From Sphingopyxis yananensis (lineage in GTDB: Bacteria > Pseudomonadota > Alphaproteobacteria > Sphingomonadales > Sphingomonadaceae): a DNA stretch of 64,000 nt. The notes below the pieces were generated by a model. The model made no database searches, had not been told where the DNA came from, and worked only from the letters and a program-made list of their open reading frames with translations. This document shows, piece by piece, positions 1 to 7,903 of this stretch (position 1 is its first letter; each line of letters begins with the position of its first letter). The DNA lies in contig NZ_JAJEWI010000009.1 in NCBI RefSeq assembly GCF_020687785.1, positions 49,764-113,763 of the forward strand, in the 5' to 3' direction. The position numbers and the translations under genes are program-made.

Positions 1-285
1 CGCGACGCCGACGAAGCATTGGAACGCAGCGCCATCACCTGCAACAAAAACGGCATCCCCTTCGATCCCCTGCCCCCAATCAAGACCAGCGGCATCCGCG
101 TTGGTTCGCCAGCGGGCACGACCCGCGGCTTCGGCGTTGCGGAATTCGAAGAAATTGGCGATATGGTTGCTGATGTTCTGGACGCGCTGCGCGAAAAGAG
201 CGAACATGGCGATGCAGCGGTGGAAGCCGATGTGCGCACTCGTGTTCGTGCCTTGTGCGAACGCTTCCCCATTTATCAGGGATAA
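1..285 (+). CDS. glyA: Serine hydroxymethyltransferase, C-terminal part
   Basis: The window opens inside this gene; about 94 residues remain, in frame from base 1 to a TAA stop. The tail matches the GlyA C-terminal domain: a GIPFDP segment, then [15 protein letters not shown], the conserved region that ends the PLP-enzyme fold, and a terminal helix ending ERFPIYQG. GlyA interconverts serine and glycine with tetrahydrofolate in the cytosol and supplies one-carbon units. It is followed after 7 bases by a small membrane protein and then nrdR. The glyA-nrdR order is common in Alphaproteobacteria. The start lies outside the window, so only the family call can be supported. Confidence 0.93.
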   Translation, partial: RDADEALERSAITCNKNGIPFDPLPPIKTSGIRVGSPAGTTRGFGVAEFEEIGDMVADVLDALREKSEHGDAAVEADVRTRVRALCERFPIYQG

Positions 286-292
286 TCAATCA

Positions 293-511
293 ATGGCCCG
301 CCCCAACCCCGAAGAACCCACTTTGTTCGAACTTTCTGTCGAAGAAGCCAAGGCGATCGGGCGTCAGGGGCTGGCCCATCCATCGACCAAACCCGTCATC
401 ACGGGCGGTATCGTTGGCGGCGTGGCCGCCGCGATATTGCCCGTTGTGACATGGCCAATTGGTTTGGCGGCTGGGGCAGTTTTCGCCCTTGTGATGCGGG
501 TCAAGCGTTAA
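293..511 (+). CDS. Small membrane protein between glyA and nrdR
   Basis: This is a 72-residue protein starting at ATG 293, eight bases after the glyA stop and four bases before nrdR, so it is probably cotranscribed. The first 35 residues are polar ([23 protein letters not shown]). The rest is a glycine/alanine-rich hydrophobic stretch (about residues 38-68), long enough for one membrane hairpin or one to two helices, ending in basic MRVKR. I do not recognise a named family. The reading frame fits neatly between its neighbours, which supports a real gene. A longer in-frame start exists at 101 but would overlap glyA by 185 bases, so it is rejected. Confidence 0.7.
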   Translation: MARPNPEEPTLFELSVEEAKAIGRQGLAHPSTKPVITGGIVGGVAAAILPVVTWPIGLAAGAVFALVMRVKR

Positions 512-515
512 GCCG

Positions 516-983
516 ATGCGCTGCCCCTATTGCGGACATGAAGACAGCCAAGTCAAGGACAGCCGCCCGACCGAAGACGCGGCCGCCATTCGCCGCCGCC
601 GCCAATGCGAGGCCTGCGGGGCGCGCTTCACAACCTTTGAACGCATCCAATTGCGCGAAGTCACCATCACCAAGGCCGACGGTCGGCGCGAGGCTTTTGA
701 CCGCGACAAATTGATGCGCAGCGTCAAAATCGCCTGCCGCAAACGCCCCATTGATGAAAACCGCATCGAACGGCTGGTGTCGGGCATCCAGCGCCAATTG
801 GAAACATCGGGCGAAAGCGAAGCCGCCGCCCATCAAATTGGCGGCATGGTGATGGAGGCGCTGAAGGGCGTCGACAATGTCGCCTATATCCGCTTTGCCA
901 GTGTGTACCGTGACTTCACCGAAGCGCGTGATTTCGAAGAATTTGCGTCGACCATCGCCGCAGCCGTCCAGAAAAAGCCTTAA
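516..983 (+). CDS. nrdR: Transcriptional repressor NrdR
   Basis: NrdR is the ATP/dATP-sensing repressor of ribonucleotide reductase genes. At 155 residues it is the usual family length. The N-terminal zinc ribbon has Cys3, Cys6, Cys31 and Cys34 (RCPYCG and CEACG) followed by RFTTFER. The ATP-cone domain (about residues 46-136) shows the typical [17 protein letters not shown] entry and ends with [12 protein letters not shown]. It acts in the cytosol on NrdR boxes near nrd genes, none of which lie in this window. It follows the small membrane protein by four bases and precedes the methyltransferase by eight, so these genes look like one operon. Confidence 0.97.
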   Translation: MRCPYCGHEDSQVKDSRPTEDAAAIRRRRQCEACGARFTTFERIQLREVTITKADGRREAFDRDKLMRSVKIACRKRPIDENRIERLVSGIQRQLETSGESEAAAHQIGGMVMEALKGVDNVAYIRFASVYRDFTEARDFEEFASTIAAAVQKKP

Positions 984-991
984 ATCCTTTT

Positions 992-1762
992 ATGACCGAC
1001 CATCCATCCCCCGCGCCGTCCGCCCTATCGGCGGATTTGGCACCGCCCCCCGTGATTGTGTTGGTGCGCCCGCAATTGGGCGAGAATATCGGCAAAGCCG
1101 CCCGCGCCATGCTGAATTTCGGCCTGACGGACATGCGCCTCGTCGCCCCGCGTGACGGCTGGCCCAACCCCGACGCTGGCCCCGCCGCCGCGGGTGCCGA
1201 CATCGTGCTGGGCAATGCGCAAGTGTATGAAACGCTGGCCGATGCGGTGGCCGATTGTACGCACATTTATGCCACCACAGTGCGCAAGCGCGGCGTTACC
1301 AAGCCCGTACTGACCCCCGAAGCCGCCGCCAAGCAAGTTCATGCCACCGCAGGCCGTTCGGCCTATGTATTTGGCGCAGAACGATCAGGCTTGGACACAG
1401 ACGATGTCGCCTTGGCGCACAGCATCATCACCGTGCCGATCAATCCGGATTTCAGCTCGCTGAATTTGGCACAAGCGGTGATTTTGCTCAGCTATGAATG
1501 GTCCAAGGGCCGCGAACTGGCCAGCCCGCCACAAGTGCCGCTGGACCCGCCATCCTCGCACGAAGAATTGGAAGAATTTATCCAGCATTTGGTGCGCGAG
1601 CTGGAACCGAAAAATTATTTTCACCCCGTCGCCCGATCGGTCGCGACCATGCGTACATTGCGCACCGCGTTGACCAAAACCGGATGGTCCAGCAATGATG
1701 TGAAGATGATGCATGGCATTGTCGCCGCGTTGACCAAACCGCCCCGCCGCACCAGCCGTTAA
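992..1762 (+). CDS. SpoU/TrmJ-family RNA methyltransferase
   Basis: This 256-residue SAM-dependent 2'-O-ribose methyltransferase belongs to the SPOUT (TrmH) superfamily. The three signature motifs are present in order: GENIGKAARAMLNFG (motif 1, near residue 34), AYVFGAERSGLD (motif 2) and INPDFSSLNLAQAVILLSYE (motif 3), which together form the trefoil-knot SAM site. The C-terminal helical extension matches the TrmJ group, which methylates tRNA position 32, but rRNA-directed relatives look similar, so no symbol is given. It closes the glyA-nrdR operon. The next gene is convergent, on the other strand. Confidence 0.88.
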   Translation: MTDHPSPAPSALSADLAPPPVIVLVRPQLGENIGKAARAMLNFGLTDMRLVAPRDGWPNPDAGPAAAGADIVLGNAQVYETLADAVADCTHIYATTVRKRGVTKPVLTPEAAAKQVHATAGRSAYVFGAERSGLDTDDVALAHSIITVPINPDFSSLNLAQAVILLSYEWSKGRELASPPQVPLDPPSSHEELEEFIQHLVRELEPKNYFHPVARSVATMRTLRTALTKTGWSSNDVKMMHGIVAALTKPPRRTSR

Positions 1763-1815
1763 AGATCGGTTATGCCCGTACCATAAGGTGAGGGTGTCAT
1801 TCCGTCCGCGTGGCT

Positions 1816-2124
1816 CTAGACCCGCGTAGCGTCCCAACGCCCCAATTCATAAGCGATGGATTGTTCCACCAATTCATTCCACACGGCGCTGATACGCTGG
1901 GCATCCAAACCCAAGACTGCGGCTTCGCGGGCTACATTATCAATGACTTGGGTTTTGCGCGCTTCGTCCCGCACGGCATCACGGTGGGGTTTGATCCGCG
2001 CAGCAGCATCCATATACCCAAAACGGCGCACCAACAGCGCCACCAATTCTTTATCTACCTGATCCACGCCGGCGCGCACATCGAGCATGGTTTCACAATC
2101 TTGGGGAAGCTTCGCTTGGGTCAT
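1816..2124 (-). CDS. Chorismate mutase, AroQ class
   Basis: This 102-residue all-helical protein converts chorismate to prephenate for phenylalanine and tyrosine synthesis. Its opening, LDVRAGVDQVDKELVALLVRRF, fits the AroQ helix 1 pattern, with active-site arginines at about residues 17 and 34, and IKPHRDAVRDEAR fits the following lysine/arginine region. It is monofunctional: no prephenate dehydratase or dehydrogenase domain is attached. Relatives of this size include isochorismate-pyruvate lyases, but no salicylate genes are nearby. It is convergent with the methyltransferase and divergent from rpsD, so it probably has its own promoter in the interval 2125-2374. Confidence 0.85.
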   Translation of the reverse strand: MTQAKLPQDCETMLDVRAGVDQVDKELVALLVRRFGYMDAAARIKPHRDAVRDEARKTQVIDNVAREAAVLGLDAQRISAVWNELVEQSIAYELGRWDATRV

Positions 2125-2287
2125 ATGCGCCCCTTAGCGATGCCGCGCCGCGCTGTCGAGCAATGGCACGCCGTATCAGACGTAAATATTCCGCCAAAGG
2201 GTGCAAAATCATCCAAAACTTGACTCCCCTGCGCCTTTTGGATAATCGCGCGCCTTCGCAATGGACCCCGCATCCCGGTGAAGCGGC

Positions 2288-2328
2288 GGTCGCATAGGGC
2301 AGGTTTTCCTTGCCCCTATGGTGCGACC
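2288..2328 (+). promoter_or_regulatory. Long imperfect hairpin in the rpsD upstream region
   Basis: Two arms, 2288-2303 and 2308-2328, pair around a TTTT loop (outer GGTCGCA with TGCGACC, inner GGGCAGG with CCTTGCCC). The structure lies 47 bases before the rpsD start. It could be part of an S4 mRNA leader or a transcription attenuator. It could equally belong to the promoter region of the divergent chorismate mutase gene. Function is inferred only from position. Confidence 0.4.
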
Positions 2329-2374
2329 CGGGAAAATAGGCCGAATTTTTCGGCACAGCATATTGGAGACTAAT

Positions 2375-2986
2375 ATGTCTAAGCGTCAAAGCGCTAAGTA
2401 CAAACTCGACCGCCGGATGGGTGAAAACATCTGGGGTCGTCCTAAGAGCCCGGTAAACCGCCGTGAATATGGCCCCGGCCAGCACGGTCAGCGTCGCAAG
2501 AGCAAAGTGTCGGATTACGGCATTCAGCTGCGTGCGAAGCAAAAGCTGAAGGGCTATTACGGCGACATCACGGAAAAGCAGTTCAAAAAGAACTATTTTG
2601 AAGCCACCCGCATCAAGGGTGACACCGGTCAAAACCTCATTGGTCTCCTCGAGCGTCGTTTGGACGCCGTTGTTTACCGCGCAAAGTTCGCGCCGACGAT
2701 CTTCTCGGCACGTCAGCTGGTCAGCCACGGTCACGTCTATGTAAACGGCGTAAAGTGCGACATCGCCAGCCGTCTTGTGAAGCCCGGTGACGAAATCACC
2801 TTGGGCAAAAAAGCACAAGAAATGGCGCTGGTTGCCGAAGCACAGACCCTGCCGGAACGCGATCTGCCGGAATATATTTCGGTTGATGGCACCAAGGTAA
2901 CCTACATCCGCGTTCCGACGCTGGACGAAGTACCTTATCCGGTGAAGATGGAACCAAATCTGGTCGTCGAATTCTATTCGCGTTAA
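2375..2986 (+). CDS. rpsD: 30S ribosomal protein S4
   Basis: S4 is a primary 16S rRNA-binding protein that nucleates small-subunit assembly. The protein is 203 residues, normal for Alphaproteobacteria. It opens [20 protein letters not shown] and contains the [14 protein letters not shown] segment and the S4 RNA-binding domain ([14 protein letters not shown] to SHGHVYVNG). ATG 2375 is chosen because GGAG lies seven bases upstream and the family begins here; the frame is open further upstream but is not S4-like. It stands alone, with its own terminator directly downstream. Confidence 0.98.
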   Translation: MSKRQSAKYKLDRRMGENIWGRPKSPVNRREYGPGQHGQRRKSKVSDYGIQLRAKQKLKGYYGDITEKQFKKNYFEATRIKGDTGQNLIGLLERRLDAVVYRAKFAPTIFSARQLVSHGHVYVNGVKCDIASRLVKPGDEITLGKKAQEMALVAEAQTLPERDLPEYISVDGTKVTYIRVPTLDEVPYPVKMEPNLVVEFYSR

Positions 2987-3010
2987 TCCGTTCTTTCGGA
3001 ACAGAAAAGA

Positions 3011-3042
3011 AAAGGCGGTTCGCATCGCGAGCCGCCTTTTTT
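3011..3042 (+). terminator. Rho-independent terminator after rpsD
   Basis: AAAGGCGG and CCGCCTTT form the outer stem, continued by TTCGC/GCGAG (one G-T pair) around an ATC loop and followed by a run of T. It begins 24 bases after the rpsD stop. Confidence 0.9.
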
Positions 3043-3217
3043 CATGCCCCAAAGCTGCCCCATGGTTGCGGCCACCCCGGCCCAAGCAACAGCGATGTTG
3101 TTGCAGCACATTCATTTTTCGGCCGTTTATCCTAACTTAACCGTCCTTGTTGGGTTGCGCGGCGGGGCCGCTACTGGCACTATGCCTTGAAAATCCCCAT
3201 CCAAATAAGGAAAGCTT

Positions 3218-4951
3218 ATGCTTCGCAAAACCGCCGCCTCGCTGGGAATCATCGCCTTATTACTGGTCGCGGGCTGCGACGGCACCGACAGCGCAAAGAC
3301 GGCACAAGCGGAACAACAAAGCATTCCTGACGTCACCATTCCCGACATCAGCTTGAAAACCATGCAAGATGTGGTGGGGAAATTGGCATCTGACGAATTT
3401 GAAGGCCGCGCCCCTGGCACGATTGGCGAGCAGAAAACCGTCAACCTGTTGATCGAGCGTTTCCGCCAAGCAGGCCTTGAACCAGGTAACAATGGCAAAT
3501 GGACACAAGATGTTCCCTTGGTGGAAATCACGTCCCAAAATCATTCGCCGCTGACCTTTACGGGCGGCAAAACCCCGCTCAGTTTGAACTTCGGTTCCGA
3601 CTTTGTGATCGGCAGCTACCGCGTCACACCCAAGTCCGCCGTCGCAAACAGCGATGTGGTCTTTGTGGGCTATGGCATTCATGCGCCCGAAAAGGGCTGG
3701 AATGACTATGCTGGTCTGGACGTCAAAGGCAAAACGGTTGTTATCCTGATCAACGACCCCGATTGGCAATCCAAGGAACCACGCGGGGAATTTAATGGCC
3801 GCGCCATGACCTATTATGGCCGCTGGACCTATAAGTTCGAAGAAGCCGCGCGTCAGGGCGCCGCCGCCGCTATCATCGTCCATGAAACCGAACCCGCCGC
3901 TTATGGTTGGAATGTCGTGGAAAGCGGCTGGTCCGGCACCCAATATCTGGCCGACAGCGCCAATAAGGGCGCAGACCAAACCATTGCCAATGGCTGGATG
4001 CAATTGGCCAAGGCCCAAGAATTATTCGCTTCGGCAGGGCAAGATTTTAACGCCCTCAAAGAAGCCGCCCGCAAAAAAGGCTTTAAGCCTGTTCCGCTTA
4101 GCGGCATTCAAGCCAATGTTAGCTTTGACAATAAAATTGGGCATAAAAAATCGCGCAATGTTGTGGCCGTTTTGCCGGGTGCCAAGCGCCCTGACGAATA
4201 TATACTCTACACGGCCCATTGGGATCATTTGGGCAAATGCCAGCCCGTTGACGGCGACGGCATTTGCAACGGCGCGATCGACAATGCCACCGGCACAGCG
4301 GCCTTGGTCGCCTTGGCCGAAGCGCATAAAAATGCTGGCGCACCCGATCGCAGCTTGGTCTTTTTGGCCGTGACGGCCGAGGAATCTGGTCTACTTGGTT
4401 CGAAATATTATGCCGAAAACCCCGTTTTCCCATTGGCCCAAACCGTGGGCGGCGTGAATATGGACGCGCTGACCGGTGCAGGGACCGCTCGCGACGTGGT
4501 CGTCTTGGGGCGCGGCAAATCCGAACTCGAAGCCTATCTTGAAAAGGCTATTCGCACCGAAAATCGCACCATTGTGGACGACCCCAACCCCGAAAAGGGT
4601 TTTTATTATCGCAGCGACCATTTCAGCTTTGCCAAGCTGGGCGTACCGATGATCTATTTCGACAGCGGCGAAAATCTGGTGGACGGCGGCGTTGCGGCTG
4701 GCAAGGCATGGGCCGAAGAATATACCGCCCGCCATTATCACGCACCATCCGACGATATGAAAGCCATTGTCAGCTGGGACGGCATGATGGCCGACTTGCG
4801 CCTCTATTATGCCGTGGGCCGCATGTTGGCGATGACGTCCGCATGGCCCAATTGGCTGCAAGGCGATGAATTCCGCAAAGCCCGCGACGATAGCCGCGCT
4901 GCGCCCCCAGTGGCTGCATCCGGCCCTGCGTCCAGCGCCAAGTCCCAATAA
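3218..4951 (+). CDS. M28-family metallopeptidase, lipoprotein
   Basis: This 577-residue secreted aminopeptidase-like enzyme starts with a lipoprotein signal (MLRKTAASLGIIALLLVAGC; the lipobox Cys is about residue 20), so it should be anchored on the periplasmic side. A PA-like insert occupies roughly residues 130-280. The zinc-binding residues of family M28 are visible in order: YTAHWDHLG, GAIDNATGTAALVALAEA, TAEESGLLGS, NMDA and YRSDHFSFAKLGVPMIYF. The C-terminus is a low-complexity Ala/Pro/Ser tail. AAGGAAAG precedes ATG 3218. The agmatine genes follow closely, but the substrate of this peptidase cannot be read from the sequence. Confidence 0.92.
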   Translation: MLRKTAASLGIIALLLVAGCDGTDSAKTAQAEQQSIPDVTIPDISLKTMQDVVGKLASDEFEGRAPGTIGEQKTVNLLIERFRQAGLEPGNNGKWTQDVPLVEITSQNHSPLTFTGGKTPLSLNFGSDFVIGSYRVTPKSAVANSDVVFVGYGIHAPEKGWNDYAGLDVKGKTVVILINDPDWQSKEPRGEFNGRAMTYYGRWTYKFEEAARQGAAAAIIVHETEPAAYGWNVVESGWSGTQYLADSANKGADQTIANGWMQLAKAQELFASAGQDFNALKEAARKKGFKPVPLSGIQANVSFDNKIGHKKSRNVVAVLPGAKRPDEYILYTAHWDHLGKCQPVDGDGICNGAIDNATGTAALVALAEAHKNAGAPDRSLVFLAVTAEESGLLGSKYYAENPVFPLAQTVGGVNMDALTGAGTARDVVVLGRGKSELEAYLEKAIRTENRTIVDDPNPEKGFYYRSDHFSFAKLGVPMIYFDSGENLVDGGVAAGKAWAEEYTARHYHAPSDDMKAIVSWDGMMADLRLYYAVGRMLAMTSAWPNWLQGDEFRKARDDSRAAPPVAASGPASSAKSQ

Positions 4952-4973
4952 TCCGCGCAAGCAAGAGGATCAA

Positions 4974-5957
4974 ATGACCGTAAAAATGCCCGCCGAATGG
5001 GCCATGCACAGCGCCGTTTGGATTGGCTTTCCCCATATGGCCGACGAATGGTCCGGCCATATTGACGCCGCGCGCCGTGACATTGCCGCCTTTGCCAACG
5101 CCGTTTACGACAATGGTAAAGGCGAAGAGGTACGCCTTGTCGCCAATGACGCCGATCAGGCCGCCTTGGCTGCATCCTTGGTGGATGACGGCGTCACCAT
5201 CATCACCCACCCAATTGGTGATATTTGGCTGCGTGACACCGGCCCAATTATCGCTGGGACGGGGGCCGCGCGGCGGGCACAAAATTTCCGCTTCAACTGG
5301 TGGGGTGAAAAATTCATCATGCCGGGTGATCTGGAAATTGGCGGTATTTTAGCCGAAACAACTGGCCTGCCCGTCGATCACCATGACTTGATTTTGGAAG
5401 GCGGCGGCATTGACGTGGATGGCACCGGCCTGTGCGTTACCACCGAAGAATGTCTGCTGAACCCCAACCGCAACCCCACGCGCAGCCGCGAAGATATTGA
5501 GGCGGTGTTGAAAAACAGCTTGGGCGTGGAGCGGACCTTGTGGCTGGGCAATGGCTTGGTGGGCGACCATACCGACGGTCATGTCGACAATTTGGCCCGT
5601 TTCGTTGGCGAGAATCTGCTCGCTTTGCCGGTCGCGACGGGCGAGGACGACCCCAACGCCCATATTTACGCCGACGCCCGCGCCCGCACCTTGGCCTTTG
5701 GCGGGGTGGATATTTTCGACCTTCCTTCGCCCGGCCGCGTCGAAATTGACGGCGAATTGGTCGCCGCCAGCTATATGAATTTTTATATCGGCAACAGCGT
5801 TGTCGTCGTGCCCACTTATGGCGTGACCAATGACCAAGCCGCACTAGACGCGCTGGCCAAAGCTTTTCCGGATCGCCGCATCATTGGCGTGCCAGCCTTG
5901 GGCATCATCGCTGGTGGTGGCAGCTTCCACTGTTCCAGCCAACAGCTTCCCGCATAA
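4974..5957 (+). CDS. aguA: Agmatine deiminase
   Basis: The enzyme hydrolyses agmatine to N-carbamoylputrescine and ammonia, the first step of the agmatine route to putrescine. It is 327 residues, of the guanidino-modifying fold (PPAD family). Visible motifs are MPAEWAMHSAVWIGFPH near the start, DIWLRDTGP, the GGGIDVDG loop, DGHVDN with the catalytic His/Asp, and the nucleophile Cys320 in GGGSFHCSSQQ. ATG 4974 is chosen because AGAGGA lies just upstream; a longer open frame from 4866 overlaps the peptidase gene and lacks family sequence. aguB starts nine bases after the stop, so the pair is one operon. Confidence 0.96.
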   Translation: MTVKMPAEWAMHSAVWIGFPHMADEWSGHIDAARRDIAAFANAVYDNGKGEEVRLVANDADQAALAASLVDDGVTIITHPIGDIWLRDTGPIIAGTGAARRAQNFRFNWWGEKFIMPGDLEIGGILAETTGLPVDHHDLILEGGGIDVDGTGLCVTTEECLLNPNRNPTRSREDIEAVLKNSLGVERTLWLGNGLVGDHTDGHVDNLARFVGENLLALPVATGEDDPNAHIYADARARTLAFGGVDIFDLPSPGRVEIDGELVAASYMNFYIGNSVVVVPTYGVTNDQAALDALAKAFPDRRIIGVPALGIIAGGGSFHCSSQQLPA

Positions 5958-5966
5958 GGTTTTGCC

Positions 5967-6821
5967 ATGACGAACCGCCAAATCACCGTCGCCGCTTTGC
6001 AGCTTGCCCTGCCCGGCCCCGTGGCCCCGAATATCGAGGCCGTGACCGAATTGGTCGAGCAAGCCGCCACCAAGGGCGCGCAGATCATCTTGCCGCCCGA
6101 ACTGTTCGAAGGCCCCTATTTCTGTCAGGTCGAAGAAGAAGAACTGTTCGCCAACGCCCACCCGACCACCAGCCACCCCAGCGTATTGGCGATGCAAAAT
6201 CTGGCCAAAAAGCTGAACGTCGCCATCCCGACCAGCTTTTTTGAACGCGACGGCCACCATTATTACAACACGCTGGCGATGATCGGCCCCGACGGCCAGA
6301 TTATGGGCCAATATCGCAAAAGCCATATTCCCGATGGCCCGGGCTATGAGGAAAAATATTATTTCCGGCCCGGCAACACAGGGTTCAAAGTGTGGGATGT
6401 TTTTGGCACCCGCATTGGCGTGGGTGTGTGCTGGGACCAATGGTATCCCGAATGCGCGCGGGCGATGGCATTGATGGGCGCCGAAGTCTTATTTTATCCC
6501 ACCGCCATCGGCTCCGAACCTTATGACCAAGATTTGGACACCAGCCGCATGTGGACGCGCGCCATGCAAGGCCATGCTGTATCCAATTGCATGCCGGTCA
6601 TCGCCGCCAACCGCATTGGCCATGAAGGCGATGCCCATTTCTATGGTCACAGTTTCATCAGCGATGAATGGGGCGATTTAACGCAAATATTTGGCGCAGA
6701 GGAAACCGGTGTATTGGTTCAGACATTGGACTTGGACCGCGCCGCCAAACACCGTGCAGGCATGGGCTTTTTCCGTGATCGCCGTCCCCATCTTTATGGC
6801 CGCTTGACCGAGGATATCTAA
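5967..6821 (+). CDS. aguB: N-carbamoylputrescine amidase
   Basis: This nitrilase-superfamily enzyme of 284 residues converts N-carbamoylputrescine to putrescine, CO2 and ammonia, completing the pathway begun by AguA. The catalytic triad is visible as Glu45 (LPPELFEG), Lys118 (YRKSHIPD) and Cys155 (VGVCWDQWYPE). The segment NRIGHEGDAHFYGHSF and the C-terminal DRRPHLYGRL are typical of AguB rather than of beta-ureidopropionase. It is directly downstream of aguA and has no other partner gene. Confidence 0.96.
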   Translation: MTNRQITVAALQLALPGPVAPNIEAVTELVEQAATKGAQIILPPELFEGPYFCQVEEEELFANAHPTTSHPSVLAMQNLAKKLNVAIPTSFFERDGHHYYNTLAMIGPDGQIMGQYRKSHIPDGPGYEEKYYFRPGNTGFKVWDVFGTRIGVGVCWDQWYPECARAMALMGAEVLFYPTAIGSEPYDQDLDTSRMWTRAMQGHAVSNCMPVIAANRIGHEGDAHFYGHSFISDEWGDLTQIFGAEETGVLVQTLDLDRAAKHRAGMGFFRDRRPHLYGRLTEDI

Positions 6822-6890
6822 TCCAATTTGGCGCTTGCCCCGATGGGGCAGCGCCGCAACCGCGGCCTGCACCACTCGTGGTGCCTATCG

Positions 6891-7526
6891 CTAGGCCCCT
6901 TCCTTCGGCCCGATTTCCAACAAGCTGATGCTTTCCAATTGGCTATGGGCCAAGGGTTCGGTCAGCCACAAGCCACCTTGGTTGTCACGCATCCAACGCA
7001 CCACGGCGGTGCGGCGTATCTTGTCTGGCATCATCAGCCCCAATGGCTTGCCCACTTCCAATTGGCCGTGAAAAATAAAGCCCACGCCGCTTTGCGACAG
7101 ATTGACCAACTGAATTTGATGCGTTTCGCCATCCACATATAATTCGGCACGATGATCAAAGGGCAAACGTGGCTGACGATAGCCATTTTCGCGTTGCTCG
7201 CTGGCCAATGATGTCAGAACATGCCCCACATCAATAGGTTGATCGAACGACACGCCGCAGCGCCCATCTTTGGCCCAGACGACCTGACCCGTCATGCGGA
7301 TATTTTCCGACAAGTCGATCAGCAATGGCTCGCCAATATCAACCGCTACATCGGCGGATAGCATCATCCCATTGGTCGAAATATTCCGAACGCGCCACAG
7401 GCCCAAATCATGCTCGCGGGTAATTTTGGCGATCCGCCATACCGAACGATAGCGTTCACCGCTGCGGCGCTCAGGTCCGCCGAGCGCCTTTTCATCGCTG
7501 TCATCGGCAGATCGTTGATCGCTCAT
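6891..7526 (-). CDS. Tandem PilZ-domain protein
   Basis: A protein of about 211 residues with two PilZ-like units. The first runs from RRSGERYRSVWR to RNISTNGMM, which fits the RxxxR and (D/N)xSxxG pattern used to bind cyclic di-GMP. The second runs from HRAELYV to VNLSQSGVGF and lacks a clear RxxxR, so it may be degenerate. There is no enzymatic domain; it is likely a c-di-GMP receptor or adaptor. I place the start at ATG 7526, where GGGAG lies five bases upstream; an in-frame start at 7592 adds 22 residues that do not resemble the domain. It is convergent with aguB and stands alone. Confidence 0.8.
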   Translation of the reverse strand: MSDQRSADDSDEKALGGPERRSGERYRSVWRIAKITREHDLGLWRVRNISTNGMMLSADVAVDIGEPLLIDLSENIRMTGQVVWAKDGRCGVSFDQPIDVGHVLTSLASEQRENGYRQPRLPFDHRAELYVDGETHQIQLVNLSQSGVGFIFHGQLEVGKPLGLMMPDKIRRTAVVRWMRDNQGGLWLTEPLAHSQLESISLLEIGPKEGA

Positions 7527-7903
7527 CAAGGCTCCCATCCCATGGCCGTAAATCGGGGCATCCGCCCCCTTCCCCTTGCAATCTAAACGCACAGGCCCCT
7601 CAACCCGTCATCGCGTTTCGACAGCAACAGACTCTTCGTTTCTTTTGTCGCTACTCGCAAGAGAAATTCTTCAGAATAGTCACCAGTCTCGTGCCAATTT
7701 ATATAATCATAGTGACATCAAACATAGACTGGGCCCGTCGCTGCTGGGTGTAATGTCTTGTGACCCGCACCATCAACACGCCAACAGCCGAAACAGATGG
7801 CCCAGCCACTATAGATATGGCCCCGATCATGGCGAAATAGCGCTGCGATAAACAGGCAGCCACCAACCGTCGTCACGTCCCGCCCCCACCTGCTATACCT
7901 TCC
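7527..7903. other. Intergenic stretch without a recognised gene
   Basis: This 377-base gap holds the promoter side of the PilZ gene and the downstream side of a TonB-dependent receptor gene. Short open frames occur on the plus strand but have no family resemblance and no ribosome binding site. I see no RNA gene or clear terminator here. Confidence 0.5.
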
